Positions 16,148 through 25,012 of a DNA stretch of 33,439 bases are shown here, piece after piece. A program made the translations under genes and the position numbers. The notes beneath the pieces were generated by a model. It saw nothing but the letters and a program-made list of their open reading frames with translations, was not told the origin of the DNA and did not search any database. The DNA lies in the NCBI RefSeq assembly GCF_007990715.1, contig NZ_BJWY01000087.1, positions 1 through 33,439 of the forward strand, given 5' to 3'. Each line of letters starts with the position of its first letter. Positions within the stretch are counted from its first letter, which is position 1. The stretch comes from Nocardia seriolae NBRC 15557 (lineage in GTDB: Bacteria > Actinomycetota > Actinomycetes > Mycobacteriales > Mycobacteriaceae).

Positions 16148-17281
16148 TCACTCCTGTTCATCGTCGCGTACCAGAACGAATACCAGCTCGGTGTCGCCGA
16201 TGCGGAGCAGCGCGCCGTCGCAGAGCAGTCCGCTGTCCAGTACGCGTGAGCCGTTGATGAAGACGCCGTTGGAGGATTGCAGGTCCTTGACCACCCAGGT
16301 GTGGCCGTTGTCGATGATGAGTGCGTGGTGGCGGCTGACCCGGCCGTCCGGCAGCGCGATGTCGTTGTCGGACAGGCGGCCGATGCGGGTGGTGGAGCCG
16401 ACCACCGGGTACACGTGGCCGAAGCGGTCGCGCAGCAGCGCCTGCGGCTCGTGCCAGCTGCGGTCCACGATGGTGGTGGCGCGGGTGGCCGAGGCCGCGG
16501 CGACCGCGCGCACGCTGAGCGGATCCTGGCGCAGGATGCGCGATTCCAGCTCCCGGATGCGGTGTCCCGGATCGATGCCGAGTTCCTCGGCGAGAATATT
16601 GCGCAGACGGCGGGCCGCCTCCAGCGCGTCGGATTGCCGGCCGGTCATGTAGAGCGCGGTGATCAGTTGCTCCCAGAGCGATTCGCGCAGAGGGTGATCG
16701 CGGACCAGCAGGTTCAGCTCGGAGACCACGTTCTCGGCGCGGCCCTGGGCGATATCGGATTCGGCGCGGGCCTCGATGACGCCGATGCGCTCGTCGTCGA
16801 GGGCCACCGCGTAGGCGTCGGCGAAACCCAGCCCGCGCAGGTCCGACAGCACCGGGCCGCGCCACTGGGCCAGGGCGTCGGAGAGGATGTCGGTGGCGGC
16901 CGAGAAACGCCCGGCGGCCAGGGCGCGCAGGCCGTTCTCGCGGCGGGCACGGAAGCGGAAGACGTCGCAGGCGGTGTCCTCGACCACGATGCGGTAGCCG
17001 GTGCCCATGTGCTGGAGCATGTTCCGGGCGTCGATGCCGCCGTCGCGCAGCGGCTTGCGCAGGTTGGAGACGATGGCGTGCAGGCTGACCCGGCCATCGG
17101 GCGGCGGATTGTCCTCCCAGACCGCGCTGGCCAGGGCTTCGACGGATACCGGCCGGTTGGCATTGATCGTTAGATAGGCCAGCACGGCTCGCTGTTTGGG
17201 CCCGCCCAGCTGCTGCTCCACCCCGCCGATGGTGAGCTGCACCGGGCCGAGCACCCCCACCTGCGCCCGCGCCTCGCCCAT
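16148..17281 (-). CDS. EmbR-like SARP regulator with BTAD and FHA domains
   Basis: About 377 residues in three parts. A winged-helix OmpR-type DNA-binding domain (about 8-95) includes GPKQRAVLAYLTINANRPVS. A bacterial transcriptional activation domain of TPR type follows (about 100-250). A C-terminal FHA domain (about 290-370) shows the phosphothreonine-binding residues in RIGRLSDNDI, VSRHHA and SSNGVFING. This order is that of mycobacterial EmbR, which is controlled by Ser/Thr kinase phosphorylation. A GGGGAGG site precedes the ATG at 17281. The target genes are unknown; no kinase gene is in the window. Confidence 0.92.
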   Translation of the reverse strand: MGEARAQVGVLGPVQLTIGGVEQQLGGPKQRAVLAYLTINANRPVSVEALASAVWEDNPPPDGRVSLHAIVSNLRKPLRDGGIDARNMLQHMGTGYRIVVEDTACDVFRFRARRENGLRALAAGRFSAATDILSDALAQWRGPVLSDLRGLGFADAYAVALDDERIGVIEARAESDIAQGRAENVVSELNLLVRDHPLRESLWEQLITALYMTGRQSDALEAARRLRNILAEELGIDPGHRIRELESRILRQDPLSVRAVAAASATRATTIVDRSWHEPQALLRDRFGHVYPVVGSTTRIGRLSDNDIALPDGRVSRHHALIIDNGHTWVVKDLQSSNGVFINGSRVLDSGLLCDGALLRIGDTELVFVLVRDDEQE

Positions 17282-17493
17282 TGCCGACCTCCCCTCCGGC
17301 CTCGGATGTCGCCCGTCACTGTAACTTTCCACCGTCCGCCCCGCCCCTCGCATCCACCGATTTCCTCACCGAGCTGGTCGGTCCCGACCGTGATTTCGTT
17401 CCATCACGCCCGGATACAGACGAGCATGCACCGAGGTACGCGTCCGGCGGGAGGGTGCGTACACCAGTACATGCTCGTGAATCGGCGGGGCCG

Positions 17494-19594
17494 TCAGGGG
17501 TTCAGGTTGTAGACCTCGACATTGCCGATCGTCGTGGCCGGGTAGTTGGCCTTCACCCAGGCAGCAATTCGCGCCGAAGAGGACTGGGGGGCCGAGTTGT
17601 TCGGGCCACCGGACTGCTGCGGATTGCCGCCCGGCTCCTGCTGGGGGTTGTCGCCCTGTTGGGGCGAACGCGGGTTGTGGCCGGGCTGCGGATTATTCGG
17701 CTGACCGGACTGCGGGCTGTTCTGGCCGTTGTCGTTCTGTCGCTGCCGGACCAGGTAGTAGCCGATCTGGTGGTCGGCGACGTACTGCTGGAACTGGGCC
17801 AGGGTCGGTGATTCGTCGCGGCCGCTGAAACCGCCCACCGCGAGCAGGGCCTTGCCGGTGGTCAATTCGAGGGTGCTGACATCCTGCGCACCCTGCGCGG
17901 CGGCGGCTCATCGGGCAGTGCTGCCATTGATCAGGTCGATGATGGCGGGATCCGTCACGCCGTTCCCGCCGTACTGGCCCGGGCCACCGCCGCGCCCGGC
18001 ACGAACCGGCCCTGCCGTCGGGCTGCCCCCGCTGTGCACCTGGGAGACGGTCTCGAGGGTGTAGGCGGTGGGGCCGAGCAGACCGGCGAGCACCGCGAAA
18101 ATGCCGATGCCGAGGGCGAATCGGGGCAGCTTCGGGGTGATCAGCAGGGCGGCGGCAGCGAGCACGGCCAGCGCCATCAGGGCCCAGCGCAGCCACGGCA
18201 GCCACTCGGGTGTGCGGTGCAGCAGCACGAACGACCAGATGCCGGTGGCCAGGGACATCGCCGCGAGGGTGAGGAGGGCCGCGAGATGCGTTCGGCCCTG
18301 CCACAATTGGGTCGCGCCGATGCCGATCAGCGCGGCCATGGCGGGTGCCAGTTCCATCGAGTAATAGGAGTGGAAGCTGCGGCTCATGTAGCTGAGCACT
18401 GCGGCGGTGACCAGCAACCAGCCACCCCACAGCAGCAGTCCGGCGCGGATGCGGTCGGTGCGCGGGTGGCGGCGGGTCAGCCAGAGCCCGGCCACGAGCG
18501 CGATCAGCGCGGCGGGCAGCAGCCAGGAGAATTCCGTGGCAAGTTCGCCGCTGAACAGGCGGGTGAGGCCCGGATGCGAACCGAAACCGCCGAAGTTGCC
18601 GCGCGACATCTGATCCGCGGTCTGCTGCGCCGGTTCGGGCATGGTGGTCGGCGCGGGCCTGGGACCACCGCTGTTGTGATTGCCGAAAATACGGCCGAGG
18701 CCGTTGTAGCCGACAGCCAGCTCCCACAGGCTGTTGCTGGTGGACCCGCCGATATAGGGCCGGGATCCGCTGGGCCACAACGCGACCAGCGCCACGTACC
18801 AGCCCGCCGACACCACCAGCGCCGCCCCCGCGGCCGCCAATTGCCCTATGCGCGTGCGCCATCCGCCCGCCCCGGCCACCAGCACCACCAGCGCCAGCCC
18901 GGGCAGCACCAGGAACGCCTGCATCATCTTGGCCAGGAAGCCCAGGCCCATGAGCACGCCCGCGCCCACCAGCCAGCCGGTACTCGACGACCAGAAGCGC
19001 TCACCGCGTGCGTCGATCGAGCGCACCGTGCAGTACGCGGCCGCCACCAGCAGCAGGAGCATGAGCGCGTCGGGATTGTTGAAGCGGAACATCATGGCCG
19101 CCACCGGTGTGACGGCCAGCCCGGCCCCCGCGAGCAGCCCGGCGACCGGCCCCGCCCACCGCCGCACCGCGGCGATCAGCAGCGCCACCGCCGCCACACC
19201 CATGAGCGCCTGCGGCACGAACATGGACCACGAGTTGAACCCGAAGATCCGCCCGGACAACCCCATCACCCACATGGCCGCCGGAGGCTTGTCGACGGTG
19301 ATCGAGTTCTGCGGATCCAGCGACGCGAACAGCAGCGCCTTCCAACTCTGCGTCCCGGACTGCACGGCGGCCGCGTAATACCCGTTGCCCCACCCCGCCG
19401 AGTCCCCAGAGGTAGACGGCGGCGGTGGCGATCAGCAACGCGAAGGTGGCGGGACGTTCCCAGCGAGGTCTGCCCGGCGCGGCGGCGACGGCCCTCGTAT
19501 CACCGCCCCCACCGGAAACCCCGTCTCCGGTCGACCCCGTGGAACTGTCTCCCGTCGCCCTGGATTCGCCCTCGACGCCGGTGCTGGCCGTCAT
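17494..19594 (-). pseudogene. GT39-like membrane glycosyltransferase, one frameshift and one in-frame TGA
   Basis: The gene reads as a polytopic glycosyltransferase of about 699 residues (ArnT/PMT-like superfamily). A Ser/Gly-rich N-terminus and first helix (ATFALLIATAAVYLWGLG) are followed by DPQNSITVDKPPAAMWVMGL, the typical first-loop catalytic region. About a dozen helices and a C-terminal extracytoplasmic domain follow. Two lesions break it. A frameshift lies in the C-run 19388-19396 (G-run on the coding strand) near codon 66: removing one base restores LGGWGNGYYAAAVQSGTQSW. A TGA at 17910-17908 stands between GSTAR and AAAAQGAQ, where Trp (TGG) is expected; the frame continues to NVEVYNLNP. 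The total length, 2101, is one more than a multiple of three. Mutation or sequencing error are both possible. Confidence 0.85.
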
Positions 19595-19830
19595 GCCGCC
19601 CGCCTTCCTCTGTCCCCGACCCGGTTCACTCTGACTGCGCGGAGCCTAAGCGCCCGGATTTCCACCGACCTTCACGTCGACTGGGAGTTCCCTGTGAACA
19701 CTCGCTCCCGGAATGGGCAGGTCACGCGGTTGGAGGCGGTGGCTACCGGGCGGCCCCGACCGGATTGCCGGGACATCGATAGGTGCACATGGCTTCTCCG
19801 TTCGGCCGGTTCGAGTCGGTGGACTCGGGG

Positions 19831-20742
19831 TCAGTTCGCGGTCGGCAGGGTGAAGGCGGCGGTGCGGACCTTGTCGCCGTGCTTGAAATCGAGGAAGAGG
19901 CGGTAGGTGCCACGACCGGGAACCGCGGTGTGGAAGGTGATTTCGGGTCCGGGGGCGGTGACGCCGTCGCCGGGCTCACCGTTCGGGTGGACGTGGACGT
20001 AGGCCAGGTCGCCGACGCGCAGGATCACCAGGTGGCCGTAGGCGGCCAGGTAGGGCTGGAGGTCGGTGACGAGCTCGCCGTCCTGGCGGACGGTGAGGGT
20101 GAGCAGGCGGCCCTCGCCGGGGACCAGGTCGCCGTCCAGGGTGACCTCGTAGCCGTCGACGGTGAAAGTCCGGTTCGGCTCGGGCGCGGTCTGCGGGGCA
20201 TAATCGCCCGCGATGGCGAAATCCGCGCCGAGGGTGATGGTCTTGCCGAGCGCCTTCGGGTTGATATCGGTGAACGCGCGGTACGCGCCCGCTTCGGGAA
20301 GGTTCAGGCGGACGCTCCACGTGCCGTCGGCCGCGCGCTCCGGGTGGACGTGCCAGAAGCCGGTGAGCTCGCGCCGCACCACGATCAGGTGCAGTTCCTT
20401 GTCGTGAATGGCGTCGAAGTCGTTGACGGGCAGGCCATCCGGGCCCACGATGCGGAACCGGAATTCGCTCTCGCCCGCGGCGACGATCTGCTGGGCCAGC
20501 TCGAGGGTGTAGCCGTCCTGGGTCACCTGGAGTCCGCCCGGCAGGCCGCCGCCGTGCGCGGCGTGAGCATCGTGGCCGCCGTGCGCGGCATGGGCATCGT
20601 GGCCGGCATGCGCCGCGTGATCGGCGTGTGCCGCATGGTCATCGTGTGCCGCGTGGGCACCGTGTGCGGCATGCTCGTGGTGAGCAGCGTGGTCGTTGTG
20701 GGCCGCGTGGTCGTGGTGTCCGGTGTGCGCCTGGGTGGTCAT
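19831..20742 (-). CDS. Histidine-rich putative copper-binding protein
   Basis: A 303-residue protein. The first 64 residues hold 22 histidines in degenerate repeats of the type HDHAAH/HAAHAGH, with almost only Ala, Asp, Gly and Glu between them. The rest is two similar beta-rich domains. The first is around LHLIVVRRELTGFWHVHPE, the second around GHLVILRVGDLAYVHVHPN and ending TYRLFLDFKHGDKVRTAAF; both carry an HVHP motif. There is no signal peptide or helix, so as annotated it is cytoplasmic, unlike the membrane-anchored relatives I know. A GAGAGGA ribosome site precedes the ATG, and a perfect copper-type operator lies 50 bases upstream. A copper buffer or sponge is the natural reading, not proven. 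Confidence 0.85.
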   Translation of the reverse strand: MTTQAHTGHHDHAAHNDHAAHHEHAAHGAHAAHDDHAAHADHAAHAGHDAHAAHGGHDAHAAHGGGLPGGLQVTQDGYTLELAQQIVAAGESEFRFRIVGPDGLPVNDFDAIHDKELHLIVVRRELTGFWHVHPERAADGTWSVRLNLPEAGAYRAFTDINPKALGKTITLGADFAIAGDYAPQTAPEPNRTFTVDGYEVTLDGDLVPGEGRLLTLTVRQDGELVTDLQPYLAAYGHLVILRVGDLAYVHVHPNGEPGDGVTAPGPEITFHTAVPGRGTYRLFLDFKHGDKVRTAAFTLPTAN

Positions 20743-20791
20743 TTCCGCGTCCTCTCAACTGCTTTCATTGCCTTACGGAAAATGAAGTTAA

Positions 20792-20806
20792 TACCCCCAT
20801 GGGGTA
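20792..20806 (-). promoter_or_regulatory. RicR/CsoR copper operator, perfect consensus
   Basis: TACCCCCATGGGGTA fits TACCC-N5-GGGTA with no mismatch and extends to ATACC...GGTAT. It lies 50 bases upstream of the His-rich gene and about 60 bases upstream of the divergent GTG at 20865. Sites of this type are bound by apo-RicR or CsoR and released when copper is bound. It shares its pattern with the site at 3080-3094. Confidence 0.8.
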
Positions 20807-20864
20807 TATGCAACACGGGTCGCTGTGAACTGTATCACTGCACCGACCCCGAGTTCGGATCACC

Positions 20865-21869
20865 GTGACGGCAACCGTGGCCGCGCGGCCCGGGTTCGAC
20901 GATCGTCCAACTATGGCGAGCGAGAGCAAACACCGAACGGGCCTGTTCGCGTTGGGAATCGAACTCGACGGGGCTGATCACCACCCCGCCGCGTGGCGAT
21001 CCCGGGTGCAGGCGGCCGAGAATGCCGGATTCACCTTCGCGACCATCCGCGATTCCATCGGCCCCGGACCCGGCGAACGACTCGATGCCACCGTCCGCGC
21101 CGGATTCGTCGCGGCCACCACCAGCACGCTGGGCCTGGTCCCGCAGAGCGCGCCGACCTATGCCGAGCCGTTCCATCTTTCCTCGCAGCTCGCGTCCCTG
21201 GACTATGCCTCGCGTGGCCGCGCGGGCTGGCTGGCCGTCGACGATCCCGCTACCGCCCGTACCTGGGGCGCGACCCCGCGCGAAACCGACGCCGAGATCC
21301 GGCGCGAACGCGTGGATGCCATCGAAGTCGCACGGCGACTGTGGGATTCGTGGGAGGACGACGCGGTCGTCCGCGATTACGCGGCCGGGAAATTCCTGAA
21401 CCGCGACAGGCTGCACCATATCGACTTCATCGGTGAGACCTTCTCGGTGCAGGGACCGGCCATCGTGCCGCGCCCGCCGCAAGGTCAGGTAGTCGTATTC
21501 GGTTACGGCGCAGCGGGAACCGAGGGACTGGACGTCGCCCTGGTGAGTGGTGCGACGCTCACCGAGACCAGGAGTGCGATCGATAACGCACGGGCGGAAG
21601 GGGTTTCGCGGGTGCTGGTGGACCTCGAGGTCACCTTGGACACTCCCGCCGAGCTGACCGCCCTGCTCACCGAGCTGTCCGCCTACGCCGACTGCGTCCG
21701 TCTGCGCCCCGCGGTCCTCGACGAGGACCTGCCCGTCCTCGCCCGCTATGTCCTGCCCGCCCTGCTGCGCGCCGGTCTCGCGCACCGCCCGGTACCCGGT
21801 TCGACGTTGCGCTCGAACCTGGGCCTGCCTCGCCCCGCCAACCGCTACGCCAAGGAGCTCGCCCGATGA
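20865..21869 (+). CDS. Luciferase-like (LLM) flavin-dependent oxidoreductase
   Basis: A 334-residue protein of the bacterial-luciferase-like TIM-barrel fold, which uses FMN or F420. Recognisable parts are the barrel start (TGLFALGIELDGADHH), the region around LDYASRGRAGWLAVDD and the helix RRERVDAIEVARRLWDSWEDD, characteristic of the NtaA/SnaA/DszA branch. It starts at GTG 20865 or at ATG 20913; the latter puts MASESKHRTG directly before the first strand, and neither has a strong ribosome site. The stop overlaps the start of the next gene by four bases (ATGA), so the two are translationally coupled. The second half is shorter than in full-length relatives. Confidence 0.85.
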   Translation: MTATVAARPGFDDRPTMASESKHRTGLFALGIELDGADHHPAAWRSRVQAAENAGFTFATIRDSIGPGPGERLDATVRAGFVAATTSTLGLVPQSAPTYAEPFHLSSQLASLDYASRGRAGWLAVDDPATARTWGATPRETDAEIRRERVDAIEVARRLWDSWEDDAVVRDYAAGKFLNRDRLHHIDFIGETFSVQGPAIVPRPPQGQVVVFGYGAAGTEGLDVALVSGATLTETRSAIDNARAEGVSRVLVDLEVTLDTPAELTALLTELSAYADCVRLRPAVLDEDLPVLARYVLPALLRAGLAHRPVPGSTLRSNLGLPRPANRYAKELAR

Positions 21870-23224
21870 CCGAGGTCCCCTTCCCTGACGCCCAGGTGCA
21901 TTTCGGGGTCTTCTTCCAGGGCGTCAATCACCACACCGTCTGGTCCGATCCCAGCAGCGGTTCGCAGATCGACTTCGAGACCTTCCGCCGGGTGGCCACC
22001 ACCGCCGAGCGCGGCCTGTTCGACGCCTTCTTCCTGGGCGAGGGCCTGCGGCTGCGCGAGCAGGACGGGCAGATCCTGGACACCGATATCGCCGGAAGGC
22101 CCGACGCCATCACGCAATTGGCGGCACTGGCGGGCATCACCTCGCGAATCGGGTTGGTGGCCACCCAGAATGCCACCTACAACGAGCCCGCCGATCTGGC
22201 GCGGCGGCTGGCCAGCCTGGACGTGCTGTCGGGCGGGCGCGCGGGCTGGAACGTGGTGACCACCGACAATGCCTGGACCGGTGAGAATTTCCGGCGCGGC
22301 GGATTCCTGGATCACCGCCAGCGCTACGAGCGCGCGGCCGAATTCCTCAGCCTGGCAAGGGAGATCTGGGATTCCTGGTCCGAGACCGCCCTCGTGCCCG
22401 GCCGGAGCGGTGCGAGCCCGAATCCCCGCGCGGTGCGCACCGTCGAACGCGACAACGCGCACTTCAAGGTGGCCATCACCGCGACCGTGCCGCGCAGCGC
22501 CCAGGGTCATCCGGTGATCTTCCAGGCCGGGGTCTCCCCCGCCGGACGCGATTTCGCGGCGTCCTCGGCCGAGGTCATCTTCTCCCCCTTCGGAACCCAT
22601 TTCGATGCGGCGCTCGAGTTCGCGAACGATATTCACGCCCGCGTGGTCGCGACGGGCCGCCCGGCCGACGATCTGCGCATCCTGCCCGGCACCCAGATCC
22701 TGCTGGCCGAGCACGCCTCCGAGGTCGAGGACAAGCGCCGCTGGCTGCTCGAGCAGCAGATCACCGGCGCGACCGCGCTCTCGCTGGCGGGCCAGGTGTG
22801 GGGACGGGATCTGTCGCATCTGGATCCGGACGGCCGGCTGCCCGCGGAAGATCCTGAGCCGTCGGTGATCTCGTCCACCCGCGGCTCGGCCCGCGACGGG
22901 CAGGACCGCTCGGCCATCGTCGCGCAGTGGCGGGCGGTGGCGGAGTCGAAGCGGCTGACGCTGCGCCAGGTGGCCATCGAACTCACGGCGCGTTTCGGTT
23001 TCGCGGGCACGCCGGGGCAGGTGGCCGACGAACTGACCCGCTGGGTCCGCCATGGCGCGAGCCACGGTTTCAATATCACCCCGTACCGGGTGCCAATCGG
23101 ACTGGACGAGATTGTGGATCTGCTGATCCCCGAACTCCAGGACCGCGGTGCCTACCGCACGAGCTATACCGGGACAACCCTCCGCGAACATCTCGGTCTG
23201 CGCCCGCCGCTCACCCGGCGCTGA
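21866..23224 (+). CDS. NtaA/SnaA/DszA-family FMN-dependent monooxygenase
   Basis: A 452-residue protein of normal length for this family, whose members oxidise organosulfur compounds, nitrilotriacetate and other xenobiotics with reduced flavin from a partner reductase. Typical segments are FGVFFQGVNHHTVW, AERGLFDAFFLGEGL, LASLDVLSGGRAGWNVVTT and HPVIFQAGVSPAGRDFAA. It is coupled to the preceding LLM gene by an ATGA overlap. No flavin reductase or ABC transporter for sulfonates is in the window, so the substrate is open. Confidence 0.92.
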   Translation: MTEVPFPDAQVHFGVFFQGVNHHTVWSDPSSGSQIDFETFRRVATTAERGLFDAFFLGEGLRLREQDGQILDTDIAGRPDAITQLAALAGITSRIGLVATQNATYNEPADLARRLASLDVLSGGRAGWNVVTTDNAWTGENFRRGGFLDHRQRYERAAEFLSLAREIWDSWSETALVPGRSGASPNPRAVRTVERDNAHFKVAITATVPRSAQGHPVIFQAGVSPAGRDFAASSAEVIFSPFGTHFDAALEFANDIHARVVATGRPADDLRILPGTQILLAEHASEVEDKRRWLLEQQITGATALSLAGQVWGRDLSHLDPDGRLPAEDPEPSVISSTRGSARDGQDRSAIVAQWRAVAESKRLTLRQVAIELTARFGFAGTPGQVADELTRWVRHGASHGFNITPYRVPIGLDEIVDLLIPELQDRGAYRTSYTGTTLREHLGLRPPLTRR

Positions 23225-23243
23225 AACTCACCCGCCGCGCCCG

Positions 23244-23585
23244 CTACGCCTGGAATCTCTCCGGTAGATTCCCCGCCGCGTAGCGGGCGTAGGTGTTCTC
23301 CGGCGACACCGTGATGATGTCGGCGACCGCCACCAATTCCGCCGGTACACAACCTCCTTCGAAGTGATCCACGCTGGGCACGATGACCGCTTCCAGGGTT
23401 AGCCGCGAGATCAGTACCCGTAGCCGGTGAACCGGTCGGTCGGTCCAAGGACCGAAGACCACCGTCTTGCGCAGGTCGTAGCCGAGCCGGTGCGCCATCA
23501 TCCGAATCCGGGCCTCGTCCCATTGCTGACGTTCGCCGGAAATGTCGCTCCGCAACCATCCGATCGCGTGGGGTTCCGATGTCAT
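23244..23585 (-). CDS. Small resolvase-fold-like protein, probably not catalytic
   Basis: A 113-residue protein. Its layout recalls the N-terminal domain of serine recombinases: a first strand plus turn (AIGWLRSDISG), an amphipathic helix ending in RLGYDLRKTVVFG, and a strand (LEAVIVPSVDHF) at the place of the resolvase VVVxxLDR strand. The usual YxRVS with catalytic Ser appears here as WLRSD, so the nucleophile position looks changed, and no DNA-binding C-terminal domain follows. The C-terminus is VADIITVSPENTYARY. It faces the HTH/TPR regulator across a 179-base divergent gap. The resemblance is inferred by eye and needs a profile search. Confidence 0.7.
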   Translation of the reverse strand: MTSEPHAIGWLRSDISGERQQWDEARIRMMAHRLGYDLRKTVVFGPWTDRPVHRLRVLISRLTLEAVIVPSVDHFEGGCVPAELVAVADIITVSPENTYARYAAGNLPERFQA

Positions 23586-23764
23586 GGCTATTCCTCGACG
23601 GTGTTCCTTGCCGCTAACTGTGCCGACTTCAACGGTGATCCGCGCGCCCCGATTGATCGATGGCGTGCAATGGGGAAAGTACGGGGCAAATGCGGGTCAT
23701 GGTGGCGCGGCAAATCTTCGGAAGACCTATTCTCGGGAGAGGTCCAGCAGAGAGGCCGCATGCC

Positions 23765-25012
23765 GTGACCGGACGGAACGAGCTGCTCATCGAGGCTCGG
23801 CTGCGCATGGAATCACCCGGAGCGCCGGGACAATCGATGACTCGCCGGGAGTTGGCCGACGCCGTCAACGACCACGTCTTCCGGGCCACCAGCAAGCGGG
23901 GGGCCGTCGACGAACGACACGTCGGCAAGTGGGAGCGAGGCGAAACGACATGGCCCAGAAAGCATTACCGAGCCGCGCTGCGGGCGGTCCTGAATGTGGC
24001 GACCGATGCCGAACTCGGCTTCCGCACGCCGCATCGCGCGGTGGATGACGAGGCCGTGAACCGCAAGCAGTTTCTTTCCAGCGCCCTCGTGGTGACCACG
24101 AACGCGGTGCTGTCGAATTCCGCGCCAACCGAATCCGAGCTCATCGACACCATGGCCGGGCCGACCGCCAACTATCGTCGGATGGAATCCTCGATACCCT
24201 CGGATCGGCTGGCGCCGGTGGTGGACGCGCATCTGAACCTGGTGGCCGGGGTGGTGCGCGATCGCCTGCGCACCTCCGGCGGGTTCCGGGCGCTGTCCGA
24301 AATCGCCGGGCTGGCAGCGTGGTTGGCGGCCGATCGCGGCGACGACGCGGCCGCGCGGCGGCGCTACGTGGAGGCCATCCGGCATGCCGAGCGCACCCAT
24401 CATCCGCTGCTGGTGTCGTACATGACGGCCAGCCTCGGGCACTACGCGGTCGAAATGGGCGATGCCAGAGCGGGTTTGACCTTGCTGCGCACGGCCGCCT
24501 CGCAACTGGGGCCGGAGGCGCCCGACAGCGCGGGGGCGTGGATGTCCTCGCTGCTGGCCGTCGCGTACGCCGCGACCGGAGATCGGGCCGGGGCGATAGG
24601 GGCGCTGCGCCGGGCCGAACGGCTGGTGGATCGGCAGCGCGGGGAACCGCAGTGGCCATGGGTATTCGCGTTCGACGGTCCCAAGGCGGCCCGCTACCAG
24701 GCCAGTGCGCTCACCCGCCTGGGCGACAATCGCGCGGCGCACATCGCATTCGAGAACGCCGACGCCGCGTTGACCGCGGAGAAGCCGCGCGCCCTGGCCC
24801 ACGTCGAGCACGCCCAGGTGCTGGCCCGATCCGGCGACATCGAGGGCGGCTGCGCGCTCGCGGCCGGGGCGCTGCTGGTCGGGCTCACCTATCACAGTGA
24901 GCGAATCACCCGCCTGGCCAGGGCATTCCGCGCCGACCTGCCCGCGCGTACCGTCGAGGCCAGGGCACTCGACGAGGCCCTCGCGACCCTCTACGGACGA
25001 GACGATCAATGA
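23765..25012 (+). CDS. XRE-type HTH regulator with TPR-like sensor domain
   Basis: About 415 residues from the GTG at 23765 (VTGRNELLIEAR). An atypical N-terminal helix-turn-helix spans about 20-75 (SMTRRELADAVN and VDERHVGKWERGETTWP), the form found in actinobacterial paralogs that bind promoters of their own locus. The rest is all-helical and repeats 30-40-residue helix pairs rich in Ala and Leu, as in TPR arrays, a typical peptide- or protein-sensing module. The stop overlaps the next start (ATGA), coupling it to the SLOG-fold protein. An ORF extension to ATG 23660 exists but has no conserved look. Confidence 0.85.
   Translation: MTGRNELLIEARLRMESPGAPGQSMTRRELADAVNDHVFRATSKRGAVDERHVGKWERGETTWPRKHYRAALRAVLNVATDAELGFRTPHRAVDDEAVNRKQFLSSALVVTTNAVLSNSAPTESELIDTMAGPTANYRRMESSIPSDRLAPVVDAHLNLVAGVVRDRLRTSGGFRALSEIAGLAAWLAADRGDDAAARRRYVEAIRHAERTHHPLLVSYMTASLGHYAVEMGDARAGLTLLRTAASQLGPEAPDSAGAWMSSLLAVAYAATGDRAGAIGALRRAERLVDRQRGEPQWPWVFAFDGPKAARYQASALTRLGDNRAAHIAFENADAALTAEKPRALAHVEHAQVLARSGDIEGGCALAAGALLVGLTYHSERITRLARAFRADLPARTVEARALDEALATLYGRDDQ

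Noticed and set aside
17908..17910. TGA as selenocysteine or reassigned Trp
   Set aside because: The family is not selenoprotein-like, and other genes here use TGA as their stop, so reassignment is excluded.
17693..18862. A 389-codon minus-strand frame within the glycosyltransferase
   Set aside because: Shadow in another frame; the transmembrane helices and DKPP motif are in the chosen frame.
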